DNA from: Steroidobacter gossypii
GTDB lineage: Bacteria > Pseudomonadota > Gammaproteobacteria > Steroidobacterales > Steroidobacteraceae
DNA length: 64,000 nt
Assembly: GCF_016801985.1 (NCBI RefSeq)
Contig: NZ_JAEVLS010000001.1
Span: 1,647,620-1,711,619 of the forward strand
Direction of reading: 5' to 3'
The notes below the pieces were generated by a model that worked only from the letters and a program-made list of their open reading frames with translations, did not search any database and was not told where the DNA came from. Positions within the stretch are counted from its first letter, which is position 1; each line of letters begins with the position of its first letter. The translations under genes and the position numbers were made by a program. Shown piece by piece: positions 1 to 7,740 of this stretch.

Positions 1-1
1 A

Positions 2-520
2 CAGGCGCAGCAGTTCGAGTCGCAGGAGAAATGGGCCGAAGCGCTCAAGGAATATCGCAGCGTGCTCGAGCTGGACTCGACCGTAGCGGCCGCCAATGAC
101 GGCGTGGCGCGCACTGCCCCGCGAGCGACATTGAACGAGCAACTGGAGTTGTATCTCACGCAACCGGAGCGCCTGTTCAGCCAGTCGGTGCGCGCGGTGG
201 CGAAAGAAACATTGGCGCGCGCCGCTGGCATCGCCAATCCCGGCCCGATCCTGAGCCGGCAGGTCAAGACATTGGGCGAATGGCTGGCGCGCGCCGACGT
301 GCCGGTGCCGGTCGCCCTGCGTTCGGACAACATCACTCAAGTGACCATTTATCGCGTTGGCGCCTTGGGAGCGTTCGAACAGCGTTCCCTCGAGCTCGTT
401 CCTGGCAGCTATACCGTGGTCGGCACCCGACCCGGCTATCGCGATGTCAGGCGCGAAATCAGCGTCATGCCGGGAGCAGCGCCGGAGCCGGTCGTGATTC
501 GCTGCGAGGACAAGATTTGA
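2..520 (+). CDS. TPR/PEGA-like protein, 5' truncated by window edge
   Basis: The reading frame is open from base 2 and stops at 520, so 172 residues of the C-terminal part are visible and the true start lies outside the window. The first visible residues (QQFESQEKWAEALKEYRSVL) look like a tetratricopeptide helix pair. The last roughly 60 residues contain a PEGA-like beta segment with the hallmark LVPGSYTVVGTRPGYRDVRR. The stop codon overlaps the TTG start of the next gene, so the two are almost certainly co-transcribed and translationally coupled. It is probably the envelope-associated first visible component of the FHA/vWA cluster. No enzymatic function can be assigned. An in-frame GTG at 62 exists, but coding continues upstream of it. 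Confidence 0.7.
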   Translation, partial: QAQQFESQEKWAEALKEYRSVLELDSTVAAANDGVARTAPRATLNEQLELYLTQPERLFSQSVRAVAKETLARAAGIANPGPILSRQVKTLGEWLARADVPVPVALRSDNITQVTIYRVGALGAFEQRSLELVPGSYTVVGTRPGYRDVRREISVMPGAAPEPVVIRCEDKI

Positions 521-2931
521 GCGAGCTGATCGTTCGCGAGGCCTTGGGTGAACGCCGATTCACGGCCACGGATTTTCCTATCGCTGTCGGCGGCCAGGGC
601 AGCGCCATCGTCATGGCCGGTCGGCCCGAGGGCGCCGAAGCCTATCTCGGATTACACGAAGATCAGCTGTTCGTGCAGCCGGCGGACGGCGCCGAAGTGC
701 TTCACAACGGCGTGCCCGTTCGCAACTCCACGTGGCTGCGCAGCGGCGACGTGATCAATTTCGGCGCGGCGCGCCTGCGGCTGCTCGCGCAACGTGACAA
801 TCAGCGCGTCGTCGAGGTCGACGACGGCAGCAGCGGCAACATCACCGCGCCACCCATCATCGATCCTTCATCGCGTCTGGCGGGCGGAGGCGAGGACGAT
901 GCCGAGCGCATCGACGCCTTGCAGTTTCGTCCGACCGGCCAGGTCCAAGCCAGGCCCGGCGCCACGCTGGACGTGAAAAAGATCGTCATCGGCCTCGCCG
1001 CCGCGATCGCCGCGGTGGTGCTGTGGTTCATTTTCACTGCGACCTCGGTGGCCGTCAGAACCGACCCGGCCGAGGCGGTGGTCGATATCGAAGGTTCGCT
1101 GCCGGCGCTTCGCTTCGGCGATCGCGTTTTGTTACGGCCAGGCGATTATCTGATCAAGGCCACGCGCGAAGGTTATTCGCCCGCGCAGCTACAGGCGAAG
1201 GTGACGGACGAGAGCAATCAGTCGTTCTCGTTGAAACTGCAAAAGCTTCCCGGCCGCGTGCGGGTCGACGTGCCGACGCAGGCGCGGGTCACTGTGGATG
1301 GCAAGGTGCTGGGCGATGCGCCTGGCGAGTTCACGATCGCTCCGGGCAAGCACACGATCGTCATTGCGGCCGCGCGCTACCAGCCGTTCTCCGGCGAGCT
1401 GGAGGTGATGGGTGAAGGCAAGAGCCAGACATACAAACCGCAGCTCGTGCCGGCGTGGGCGGAAGTCACAGTGACTTCGGAACCCGCGGGCGCGAAGTTG
1501 CTCGTGAATGGTGAAGAGCGCGGTGTGACGCCGCTAACGACGCAGATTCTTGCCGGCAATCATCCCATCGAGCTGCAGCTCGAAGGTTTCAAATCGTGGA
1601 CCACGGATGTGCAGGTGAAGGCCAACGAGCCGATGAGTCTCGGCCCGGTCCGGCTGGGCCTGCCGGACGGCAAGCTGGCGTTGCGCTCCGAGCCGTCGGG
1701 CGCGAGCGTGTCGGTCGGCGGTGTGTACCGCGGGCAGACGCCGGTGTCGCTGGAGCTGCGGCCAGACATCTCTCACAACGTCGTGCTCACCTTGCCCGGC
1801 TACGAAGCCGCGACCCGGCAGATTTCGTTGGCGGCCGGCGAAAATCGCGCGTTGTCGGTGCCGCTGTCGGGTGTGTTCGGCGAAGTCACGGTGCAGGCGC
1901 AGCCGGCGGATGCCGAGGTGTTCGTCAACGGCAAGTCGGTGGGCGCGGCGAATCAGAAGTTGCGACTGGTCGCGACCACGCACGACATCGAAATTCGCAA
2001 GACCGGTTTCGTGACTTACAAGACCAGTATCACGCCGCGGCCCGGCGTATCGCAGAAGATCGAAACTACGCTGCTGACCCCGGCGCAGGCCAAGATGGCG
2101 CAGACGCCCGCCCTCATCACCAACAAGGCCGACCAGCAGCTCAAGCTCATGCCGTTGGGCTCGTTCACCATGGGCAGCCCGCGTCGCGAGCCCGGCCGCC
2201 GCGCCAACGAGGCGCAACGTAATGTGCAGTTCAAACGTCCGTTCTATATGGGCGTGAGCGAAGTCACCAACGGCCAGTTCCGCAAGTTCAAGTCCGAGCA
2301 CCGCTCCGGCATCGTCGGCCAGCACACTCTGGACCTGGACAACCAGCCGGTGGTCGGCGTCACCTGGACCGAAGCGGCCCTGTTCTGCAACTGGCTGTCG
2401 CAACAGGAAGGCTTGCCGCCGGCCTACGAGAACAAGAACGGCCGCCTGGTCGCCGTGCAGCCGCTGACCACGGGCTATCGGTTACCCACCGACGCCGAGT
2501 GGGAATGGGCCGCCCGTTATCAGGGCGGCGGCAAGTTTCGACGCTATCCGTGGGGCGACGCCTTGCCGGTGGCGCCACGGTCCGGAAATTACGCCGACGT
2601 GACCGCACGTTTGCTGGTTCAGGATGTCATTCCTGACTACGACGACGGCTTCGCCGCGACCGCACCGAGCGGCCGGTTTCCACCCAATCCACTGGGCCTG
2701 CTGGACCTCGGCGGCAACGTCGCCGAATGGGTGCACGACTACTACACTGTGAGTGCCGACAGCAGCGAAGTCGCCGTCGATCCGACCGGTCCGGCCGACG
2801 GCAAGCAGCACGTGATTCGTGGCTCGAGCTGGCGACAGTCGAGCGTCACGGACCTGCGTTTGTCGGCGCGCGATTTCGGTGACAGTCAGCGTAACGACGT
2901 CGGTTTCCGGGTCGCGCGATATGCCGAGTAG
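517..2931 (+). CDS. FHA - TM - 5x PEGA - SUMF1/FGE-like domain protein
   Basis: This 804-residue protein starts at TTG 517, overlapping the previous stop (TTGA). The open frame extends upstream, but that part is a shadow of the preceding gene. Residues 1-105 resemble an FHA domain, a phosphothreonine-binding fold, ending in a SGDVINFG segment. One membrane helix lies near residues 154-178. Five PEGA repeats of about 70 residues follow (about 180-530), each with a P..A.V.V.G signature and a GxH/GxY turn. From about 540 to the end is a SUMF1/formylglycine-generating-enzyme fold with MPLGSFTMGSP, YRLPTDAEWEWAARY, YPWGD, GGNVAEWV and VIRGSSWR. The C-terminal copper-binding Cys pair of true FGE enzymes is missing, because LRLSARDFG stands where catalytic enzymes carry it. 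The domain is therefore more likely structural or ligand binding. Topology: cytoplasmic FHA, periplasmic PEGA and SUMF1 (inference). Confidence 0.85.
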   Translation: MSELIVREALGERRFTATDFPIAVGGQGSAIVMAGRPEGAEAYLGLHEDQLFVQPADGAEVLHNGVPVRNSTWLRSGDVINFGAARLRLLAQRDNQRVVEVDDGSSGNITAPPIIDPSSRLAGGGEDDAERIDALQFRPTGQVQARPGATLDVKKIVIGLAAAIAAVVLWFIFTATSVAVRTDPAEAVVDIEGSLPALRFGDRVLLRPGDYLIKATREGYSPAQLQAKVTDESNQSFSLKLQKLPGRVRVDVPTQARVTVDGKVLGDAPGEFTIAPGKHTIVIAAARYQPFSGELEVMGEGKSQTYKPQLVPAWAEVTVTSEPAGAKLLVNGEERGVTPLTTQILAGNHPIELQLEGFKSWTTDVQVKANEPMSLGPVRLGLPDGKLALRSEPSGASVSVGGVYRGQTPVSLELRPDISHNVVLTLPGYEAATRQISLAAGENRALSVPLSGVFGEVTVQAQPADAEVFVNGKSVGAANQKLRLVATTHDIEIRKTGFVTYKTSITPRPGVSQKIETTLLTPAQAKMAQTPALITNKADQQLKLMPLGSFTMGSPRREPGRRANEAQRNVQFKRPFYMGVSEVTNGQFRKFKSEHRSGIVGQHTLDLDNQPVVGVTWTEAALFCNWLSQQEGLPPAYENKNGRLVAVQPLTTGYRLPTDAEWEWAARYQGGGKFRRYPWGDALPVAPRSGNYADVTARLLVQDVIPDYDDGFAATAPSGRFPPNPLGLLDLGGNVAEWVHDYYTVSADSSEVAVDPTGPADGKQHVIRGSSWRQSSVTDLRLSARDFGDSQRNDVGFRVARYAE

Positions 2932-2959
2932 ATGACGCGGAGTAGGTGAGGGGCAACAT

Positions 2960-3277
2960 ATGAAAGCGCTACAACTGCTGACCATACTGGCTGCGTGTTG
3001 CGCATTCGGCACGATGATGTCGAGCGCGGGGGCGGCCGAACCTGCGGCGACCAGGCCGTCTAACGAATCCGCGGCGCCGAAGGCGGACGAACCATCTTCG
3101 GCTGCCCAACCGTCGACCAAAGCCGAGGGTACTCAAGTTGTGGAGGATGACGGGGACGCCGAGGAACAGCAGGCGGCCGCCAAGCCCAAAGCGCCAGGCA
3201 AGGGCTCGCCCGAGCGCTTCGTGCCGTCGGAACAGGTTCGCGCCGACTTCGACGTGTCCTTTCCCATCGATATCTGA
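2960..3277 (+). CDS. small exported Ala/Pro/Glu-rich hypothetical protein
   Basis: The protein has 105 residues. It begins with a classical signal peptide (MKALQLLTILAACCAFG... up to SAGAAE, about residues 1-26) followed by a disordered Ala/Pro/Glu-rich stretch. The only ordered-looking part is the C-terminus, which ends in RADFDVSFPIDI, probably a short beta strand or docking peptide. A GAGG-type ribosome binding site precedes ATG 2960. It lies 28 bases after the SUMF1-domain gene and 37 bases before the MotA/TolQ-like gene, so it is part of the same transcript. I do not recognise a family. Its position suggests a periplasmic accessory of the membrane complex. Confidence 0.65.
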   Translation: MKALQLLTILAACCAFGTMMSSAGAAEPAATRPSNESAAPKADEPSSAAQPSTKAEGTQVVEDDGDAEEQQAAAKPKAPGKGSPERFVPSEQVRADFDVSFPIDI

Positions 3278-3314
3278 CTTTTTTTGAATCGAGCTTTCAC
3301 GACAGGACACACTC

Positions 3315-4148
3315 ATGGTAACCGCAGCAGCACCGGCTCCTCGCTCCAAACGCCCGGTCCAGTATCCGAGCGAGTTTTTCGTGAACGTGCTGGCGCTGAT
3401 CGTGACCATCCTGGTCGTGCACGCGCTGTACGTGTCATGGATCTACCCCACCGGCGATGAGATCGTCGCGGCCGAACAGGCGCGCCTCAAAGCCGATCCG
3501 GACTACGTGCCGGAGCGTTCGTTCTTCCTGGTGATCAACGCCCCCGAGCAGGAAGTGGAGATCATCCACTTCATCTGGGCGCTGCTCATTCTCGGTTACA
3601 AGGCCGTGCTGGTTCGGCGCGAGCGCAAGCTGCTCGAGCGCGAGTTGATCCACGTGCCCGAGGGCATCAAGGTCTTGCCCGAGGATGCGAAGGACTACGC
3701 ACGCCAACTCGAGGCGTTACCGGAAGAAGACAAATCGATGCTGGTGGTGCGTGCGTTACAACGGGCACTGGATCGCTTCTCCGCGACACGCAGCATCCGC
3801 GACTCGGCCGAAACATCCAAGGCGGTGTGCGATTCGGAAGCCGACCGGCTCGACTCCGGGCTGGCCATGATTCGTTACATTGCCTGGGCCATCCCGGCGA
3901 TCGGCTTCATCGGCACCGTGCGTCACATCGGCGATGCGCTGTTGCAGGCTCATAAGGCGGTGACCGGCGACATCACCGGCGTGACCTCGGGCCTGGGTAT
4001 CGCGTTCAACGCCACGTTCGTGGCGCTGCTGCTGACCCTGATCCTGATGTTCTTCCTGCACCAGCTGCAGCAGGCGCAGGAGCAGTTCGTGCACGACACC
4101 GATCATTGGATCGACCAGCACCTGATTCGCCACATGCAGGTGAGGTAG
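3315..4148 (+). CDS. MotA/TolQ/ExbB-family proton channel protein
   Basis: The 277-residue inner-membrane protein has four predicted helices: about 20-45 (FFVNVLALIVTILVV), 75-93 (FIWALLILGYKAVLV), 185-205 and 226-248. The last two carry the family signature, IPAIGFIGTVRHIGDAL followed by GLGIAFNATFVALLLTLIL, which corresponds to the TM3/TM4 pore helices of MotA, TolQ and ExbB. A large charged cytoplasmic loop (about 95-180) lies between helix pairs, as in this family. In known systems such A subunits form pentamers around two B-subunit helices and conduct ions to drive motion. The cluster has no standalone TolR/ExbD or MotB, and the two downstream vWA proteins are the candidate B subunits. 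The stop overlaps the GTG start of the next gene. Confidence 0.88.
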   Translation: MVTAAAPAPRSKRPVQYPSEFFVNVLALIVTILVVHALYVSWIYPTGDEIVAAEQARLKADPDYVPERSFFLVINAPEQEVEIIHFIWALLILGYKAVLVRRERKLLERELIHVPEGIKVLPEDAKDYARQLEALPEEDKSMLVVRALQRALDRFSATRSIRDSAETSKAVCDSEADRLDSGLAMIRYIAWAIPAIGFIGTVRHIGDALLQAHKAVTGDITGVTSGLGIAFNATFVALLLTLILMFFLHQLQQAQEQFVHDTDHWIDQHLIRHMQVR

Positions 4149-5548
4149 TGCTAGCACTGGAGCTCATCGATGCCGCGTTGGTTGTCGCCCGTCAGCACGG
4201 CGACGCCGTCGACGTCGTTGCCGACGCACCAGGCGTCGCATTGCTGGAAGATCAAACCACCGTCACGGGTGTCGACGCGCTTCAGCGATTGCGAGTCAAG
4301 CCGCTGCTGGCGAACACCAATTTCTGGCGCGCCCTGAGCACGCAGCCGTTGACCCGCCCGTCGCGCGTCGCGGGCACCACGGCCGACGTCGCTTTCGCAC
4401 AAGCGGAGCAGCTGCTCGGTCGTTTCAAGGGCAGCGAAAGCGTGTTGCTCGCTGTGCCGGCAGGTTACACCCGTGAGCAACTCGGCCTGCTGTTGGGTGT
4501 GATCAACGAGACCGGCGTGCGCGTCGCGGGGTTGGTGGACGCAGCGCTGGCCGCGTGCAGTCTGGAGCCCGCACCCGCCCGAGTGCTGCATCTCGATTTG
4601 GAGCTGCATCAGGCATTGCTCACGGTGCTGGAATATTCCGGCGGCGAGCATCCGGGCCTGAAGCGCAGCCGTTATGAGATCGCCTTGCGCCACGGCTTGC
4701 TGGGGATTCAGCAGACCCTGATGCAGTTCATCGCCGAGAATTTCGTGCGCAAGACGCGCTTCGATCCCTTGCACGAAGCGAGCAGCGAGCAGCGCCTGCA
4801 CGATCGATTGCCGGCGTGGTTGAGCGAGTTGCAGCAGGCTGAAACCATCACCCTGTCGTTCCAATTCGACCAGCGCGAGCTGCAGTTGGAAATGGAGCGC
4901 GGGCAACTGATCGCCGCCGCCGAGCCTCACTACGCTGAACTGCTACGGCTTGTGCAGGGCGCGCGTGTTGCAGGTATGGCCATCGATTTGCGAGTGTCAC
5001 AGCGCGTCGCCTCCATGCCGGGCTTGCTCGATCGGCTCCGCACCCTGCGTGACTGCACGATACAAGTGCTGCCGCCAGCCGCCGCCGCCTGGGGTGCACT
5101 TCAATACGAAGCCAGTATCCGGCGTGCGCCGGACTCTTTGGCGCTGGTGTACCAGTTGCCGGTGTCGCGCGCCGAGAGCGGCGAGACGCAAGCTCCCGAT
5201 TTCGAAGCGACGCCGCCGCAGCTGCGCCCGACTCATGTTTTATTTCAAGGCCGCGCCTGGAGCATCGACGAACAGCCGCTCACCATCGGTTGGGCCGTGG
5301 AAGGTCGCCCGCGCGCGCTGACTTTGCCAAGCGCATTGCCAGGTATCTCTCGTTCGCATTGCACGCTGGTCCGACGAAATGGCGCTGTCATGATCGAAGA
5401 CCACAGTACTTATGGCTCGTTCGTCAACGACGAAAAAGTCGTCGGCCGCACGGCGCTCACCGTGGGCGATCGCCTGCGATTGGGCTCGCCCGGCATCACG
5501 CTCGAATTGATTCAACTGGTGAACGACGATGGCGCGCCGCAAGACTGA
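4148..5548 (+). CDS. Hsp70/actin-like N-terminus with C-terminal FHA domain
   Basis: I chose GTG 4148, which overlaps the preceding TAG, giving 466 residues; an in-frame ATG at 4106 lies inside the channel gene. Residues 1-340 resemble degenerate actin/Hsp70-fold proteins found next to FHA domains. An N-terminal strand (LALELIDAALVV) is followed by FWRALST and by LHLDLELHQALLTVL in the phosphate-2 position, but canonical nucleotide loops are not convincing. Residues about 375-460 are a good FHA domain with GISRSHC near residue 399, HSTYGSFVN and VGDRLRLGSPG, the expected phosphothreonine-contact residues. This cytosolic protein could read phosphorylation and relay it to the membrane components. 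It overlaps the first vWA gene by 20 bases. Confidence 0.75.
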   Translation: MLALELIDAALVVARQHGDAVDVVADAPGVALLEDQTTVTGVDALQRLRVKPLLANTNFWRALSTQPLTRPSRVAGTTADVAFAQAEQLLGRFKGSESVLLAVPAGYTREQLGLLLGVINETGVRVAGLVDAALAACSLEPAPARVLHLDLELHQALLTVLEYSGGEHPGLKRSRYEIALRHGLLGIQQTLMQFIAENFVRKTRFDPLHEASSEQRLHDRLPAWLSELQQAETITLSFQFDQRELQLEMERGQLIAAAEPHYAELLRLVQGARVAGMAIDLRVSQRVASMPGLLDRLRTLRDCTIQVLPPAAAAWGALQYEASIRRAPDSLALVYQLPVSRAESGETQAPDFEATPPQLRPTHVLFQGRAWSIDEQPLTIGWAVEGRPRALTLPSALPGISRSHCTLVRRNGAVMIEDHSTYGSFVNDEKVVGRTALTVGDRLRLGSPGITLELIQLVNDDGAPQD

Positions 5549-6623
5549 AGTCTTCAGCATGTCGTTCCTCGACTGCATCACCTGTGCATTCGGGTCGGTG
5601 GTGCTGGTCTATACGTTGATCAATGCGCAGGGCGGGTTGCGCGCGCAGACCATGGATCAAAGCCAGCGCGCCGAAGTGTCCAAGATGGAAGAGAAGGTGC
5701 TGGAGGGCTACCAGAAGCTGGTGGTGCTGCGCAATTCGCTGATCGAGACCGACCAGGAAAGAGTGCGCACCGAAGGCATGGGCACGCGCGTGCTGAGCGA
5801 GACCGAGCGACTCAAGATCGAGCTGGCCGATGCCACCAAGGAAACATTGTCCCGCCGCGAAGCCATCGAGCGGCTCAAGGCCGATCTGAAATCGCTGGAA
5901 GAAGGCGCGCGCCGGCTGGAGGGCGCGAGCAAGGACGCCAGCGCCACTGGCACACGCGTGCGCGGTTTCGTCGGTACCGGTGACCGTCAGTACCTGACGG
6001 GCCTGCGCGTTGGCGGCGACCGCATCCTGCTGTTGGTCGATGTGTCCGCGAGCATGCTGGACGAGACCGTCGTGAACGTCCTGCGTATGCGCAACATGTC
6101 CGAGTCCAAGAAGCTCATGGCGCAGAAGTGGCGTCGCACGGTGTCCACCGTGGAGTGGCTGGCTGCGCAGATGCCGATGGAAGGCCAGTTCCAGATCTAC
6201 GCGTTCAACACCAAGACCTATGCGCTGGTGGAAGGCTCGGAAGGCAAATGGCTCAAGACCAACGATCCGAACGCGCTGACCGACGCAATCGAAAAGTTAC
6301 GCAAGACGGTGCCGACCGACGGCACCAGCATCGAGAACGCGTTCATCGCCATGAGCGCGCTCAATCCCAAACCCGACAACGTCATCATGGTCACCGACGG
6401 TTTGCCGACGCAGGGCGCGTCGGCGCCGCTAATCCGCAAGACCATCGATGGCGATGCGCGTTTGAAACTGTTCGAGCGCGCTTTCGCCAAGTATCCGCGC
6501 GATGTGCCTTTGAACGTGATCCTGATGCCCATGGAAGGCGATCCGATGGCGCCGGCGGCGTTCTGGGTGGCGGCGCGCGACACCGGCGGCTCGTTCATGA
6601 GCCCGTCCAAGGATTGGCCATGA
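5529..6623 (+). CDS. membrane-anchored vWA protein with MotB/ExbD-like helix (copy 1)
   Basis: The protein has 364 residues. The N-terminus has a short basic cytoplasmic tail and a single helix, FSMSFLDCITCAFGSVVLVY, with an acidic residue (D15) just inside the membrane. This pattern matches the ADFMTAMMAFF helix of MotB and the TolR/ExbD helix. Residues about 35-125 are a long heptad-rich coiled coil. A von Willebrand factor A domain follows (about 165-355) with a full MIDAS metal site: DVSAS starting at D171, the Thr in TDGTSIENA and the Asp in VTDGLP. The outer-compartment location of the vWA domain is inferred from topology. The start overlaps the FHA gene and the next vWA gene follows after 30 bases. 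Confidence 0.85.
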   Translation: MARRKTEVFSMSFLDCITCAFGSVVLVYTLINAQGGLRAQTMDQSQRAEVSKMEEKVLEGYQKLVVLRNSLIETDQERVRTEGMGTRVLSETERLKIELADATKETLSRREAIERLKADLKSLEEGARRLEGASKDASATGTRVRGFVGTGDRQYLTGLRVGGDRILLLVDVSASMLDETVVNVLRMRNMSESKKLMAQKWRRTVSTVEWLAAQMPMEGQFQIYAFNTKTYALVEGSEGKWLKTNDPNALTDAIEKLRKTVPTDGTSIENAFIAMSALNPKPDNVIMVTDGLPTQGASAPLIRKTIDGDARLKLFERAFAKYPRDVPLNVILMPMEGDPMAPAAFWVAARDTGGSFMSPSKDWP

Positions 6624-6653
6624 GCCGGCAAGCCAGCCGGCCGGGAGCTCAGC

Positions 6654-7733
6654 ATGGCTAAGCGAGCCCGCCGCGAAACCGAGATCTTCAGCATCTCGTT
6701 CCTGGACTGCATCACCTGCGGCCTGGGCTCGGTGGTGCTGCTGCTGGTGTTGAGCCAGATCCGTACGCCGAGCATCGAGCAGTCCGACGAAGACCTGCAG
6801 GAGCAGTTGCTGAGCCTGCAGGACGAATTGATCGAGATCGAAGGCCAGGCGGAAATCCTGAACCGCGACCTGACCGCCAAGCAGGAACAATTGTCCGAAG
6901 AGAAGCGTCGCATCGCACGCCTGCAGGGCGACTTGAGCGACATCCGCGGCAAGTATCAGGCGTCTAAACAGGAGGCGGACGTCGCCAATCAGCTCGAGGG
7001 GCGGCTGGCCTCCGCGCAGCAGACCATGACGGAGGAGATGAAGCGCCTGCTCGGCGAGGGCTTTCGCCGCAAGAAGGACGACGCCATCGGCGGAATCCCG
7101 GTAGACAGCGAATACATCATCTTCATCATCGACACCTCGGGCAGCATGTTCAACTACGTGTGGCCCATGATGCTGGCCAAGGTCGAGGAAACCCTGAACG
7201 TGTATCCGCAGGTGAAGGGCTTCCAGATCATGAACGACGAAGGCACGTACATGTTCAGCGGTTATCGCGGCAAGTGGATTCCTGACACGCCCAGCCAGCG
7301 GCGCACTGTGCTGGATCGGCTGCGCACCTGGAATGCATTCTCCAATTCCAGTCCGATCGAGGGCATCGTCGAGGCGATCCGCACCTATTACTCCAAGGAC
7401 AAGAAAATCAGCCTGTACGTGTTCGGCGACGAATTCACCGGCTCGTCGATCGACTCGGTGGTGAAGGGCGTGGACATCATCAATCGCGAAGACTCCACCG
7501 GCGAGCGGCGTGTGCGCATTCACGCCATCGGTTTTCCAGTGCGCCCGGATGCGCCTCAGTACACCAGCATTCGCTTTGCGACGCTGATGCGAATCCTTTG
7601 TCAACGCAATGGCGGTTCGTTCGTCGGTCTGGACGATCCGGCGCGCAGCGGCCCCCGCATTCGAATCGGGGAGAACCTCGCCGCGCCGAAGCCTGCGAAC
7701 CAAGCGCTCGCCCAGGCCACGCCGGGCTCATGA
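6654..7733 (+). CDS. membrane-anchored vWA protein with MotB/ExbD-like helix (copy 2)
   Basis: The 359-residue protein has the same architecture as the preceding one. Its helix FSISFLDCITCGLGSVVLLL carries an Asp at D18, a coiled coil spans about 40-120, and a vWA domain starts near 150. The MIDAS residues are DTSGS starting at D160, a Ser in place of the usual Thr in NSSPIEGIVEA, and the Asp of VFGDEFTG. Sequence identity with copy 1 is concentrated in the membrane helix, while the vWA domains differ clearly, so the pair probably forms a heterodimer or is used alternatively. It is followed after 7 bases by the lipoprotein gene, preserving operon order. Confidence 0.85.
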   Translation: MAKRARRETEIFSISFLDCITCGLGSVVLLLVLSQIRTPSIEQSDEDLQEQLLSLQDELIEIEGQAEILNRDLTAKQEQLSEEKRRIARLQGDLSDIRGKYQASKQEADVANQLEGRLASAQQTMTEEMKRLLGEGFRRKKDDAIGGIPVDSEYIIFIIDTSGSMFNYVWPMMLAKVEETLNVYPQVKGFQIMNDEGTYMFSGYRGKWIPDTPSQRRTVLDRLRTWNAFSNSSPIEGIVEAIRTYYSKDKKISLYVFGDEFTGSSIDSVVKGVDIINREDSTGERRVRIHAIGFPVRPDAPQYTSIRFATLMRILCQRNGGSFVGLDDPARSGPRIRIGENLAAPKPANQALAQATPGS

Positions 7734-7740
7734 GGTCACC

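Noticed and set aside
517..2931. SUMF1 domain considered as a true formylglycine-generating enzyme
   Set aside because: The C-terminal Cys pair required for copper-dependent catalysis is missing and no sulfatase gene is in the window.
3278..3314. T-run (CTTTTTTTG) after the small exported gene considered as a terminator
   Set aside because: No stable hairpin precedes the T-run and the operon clearly continues with the channel gene.
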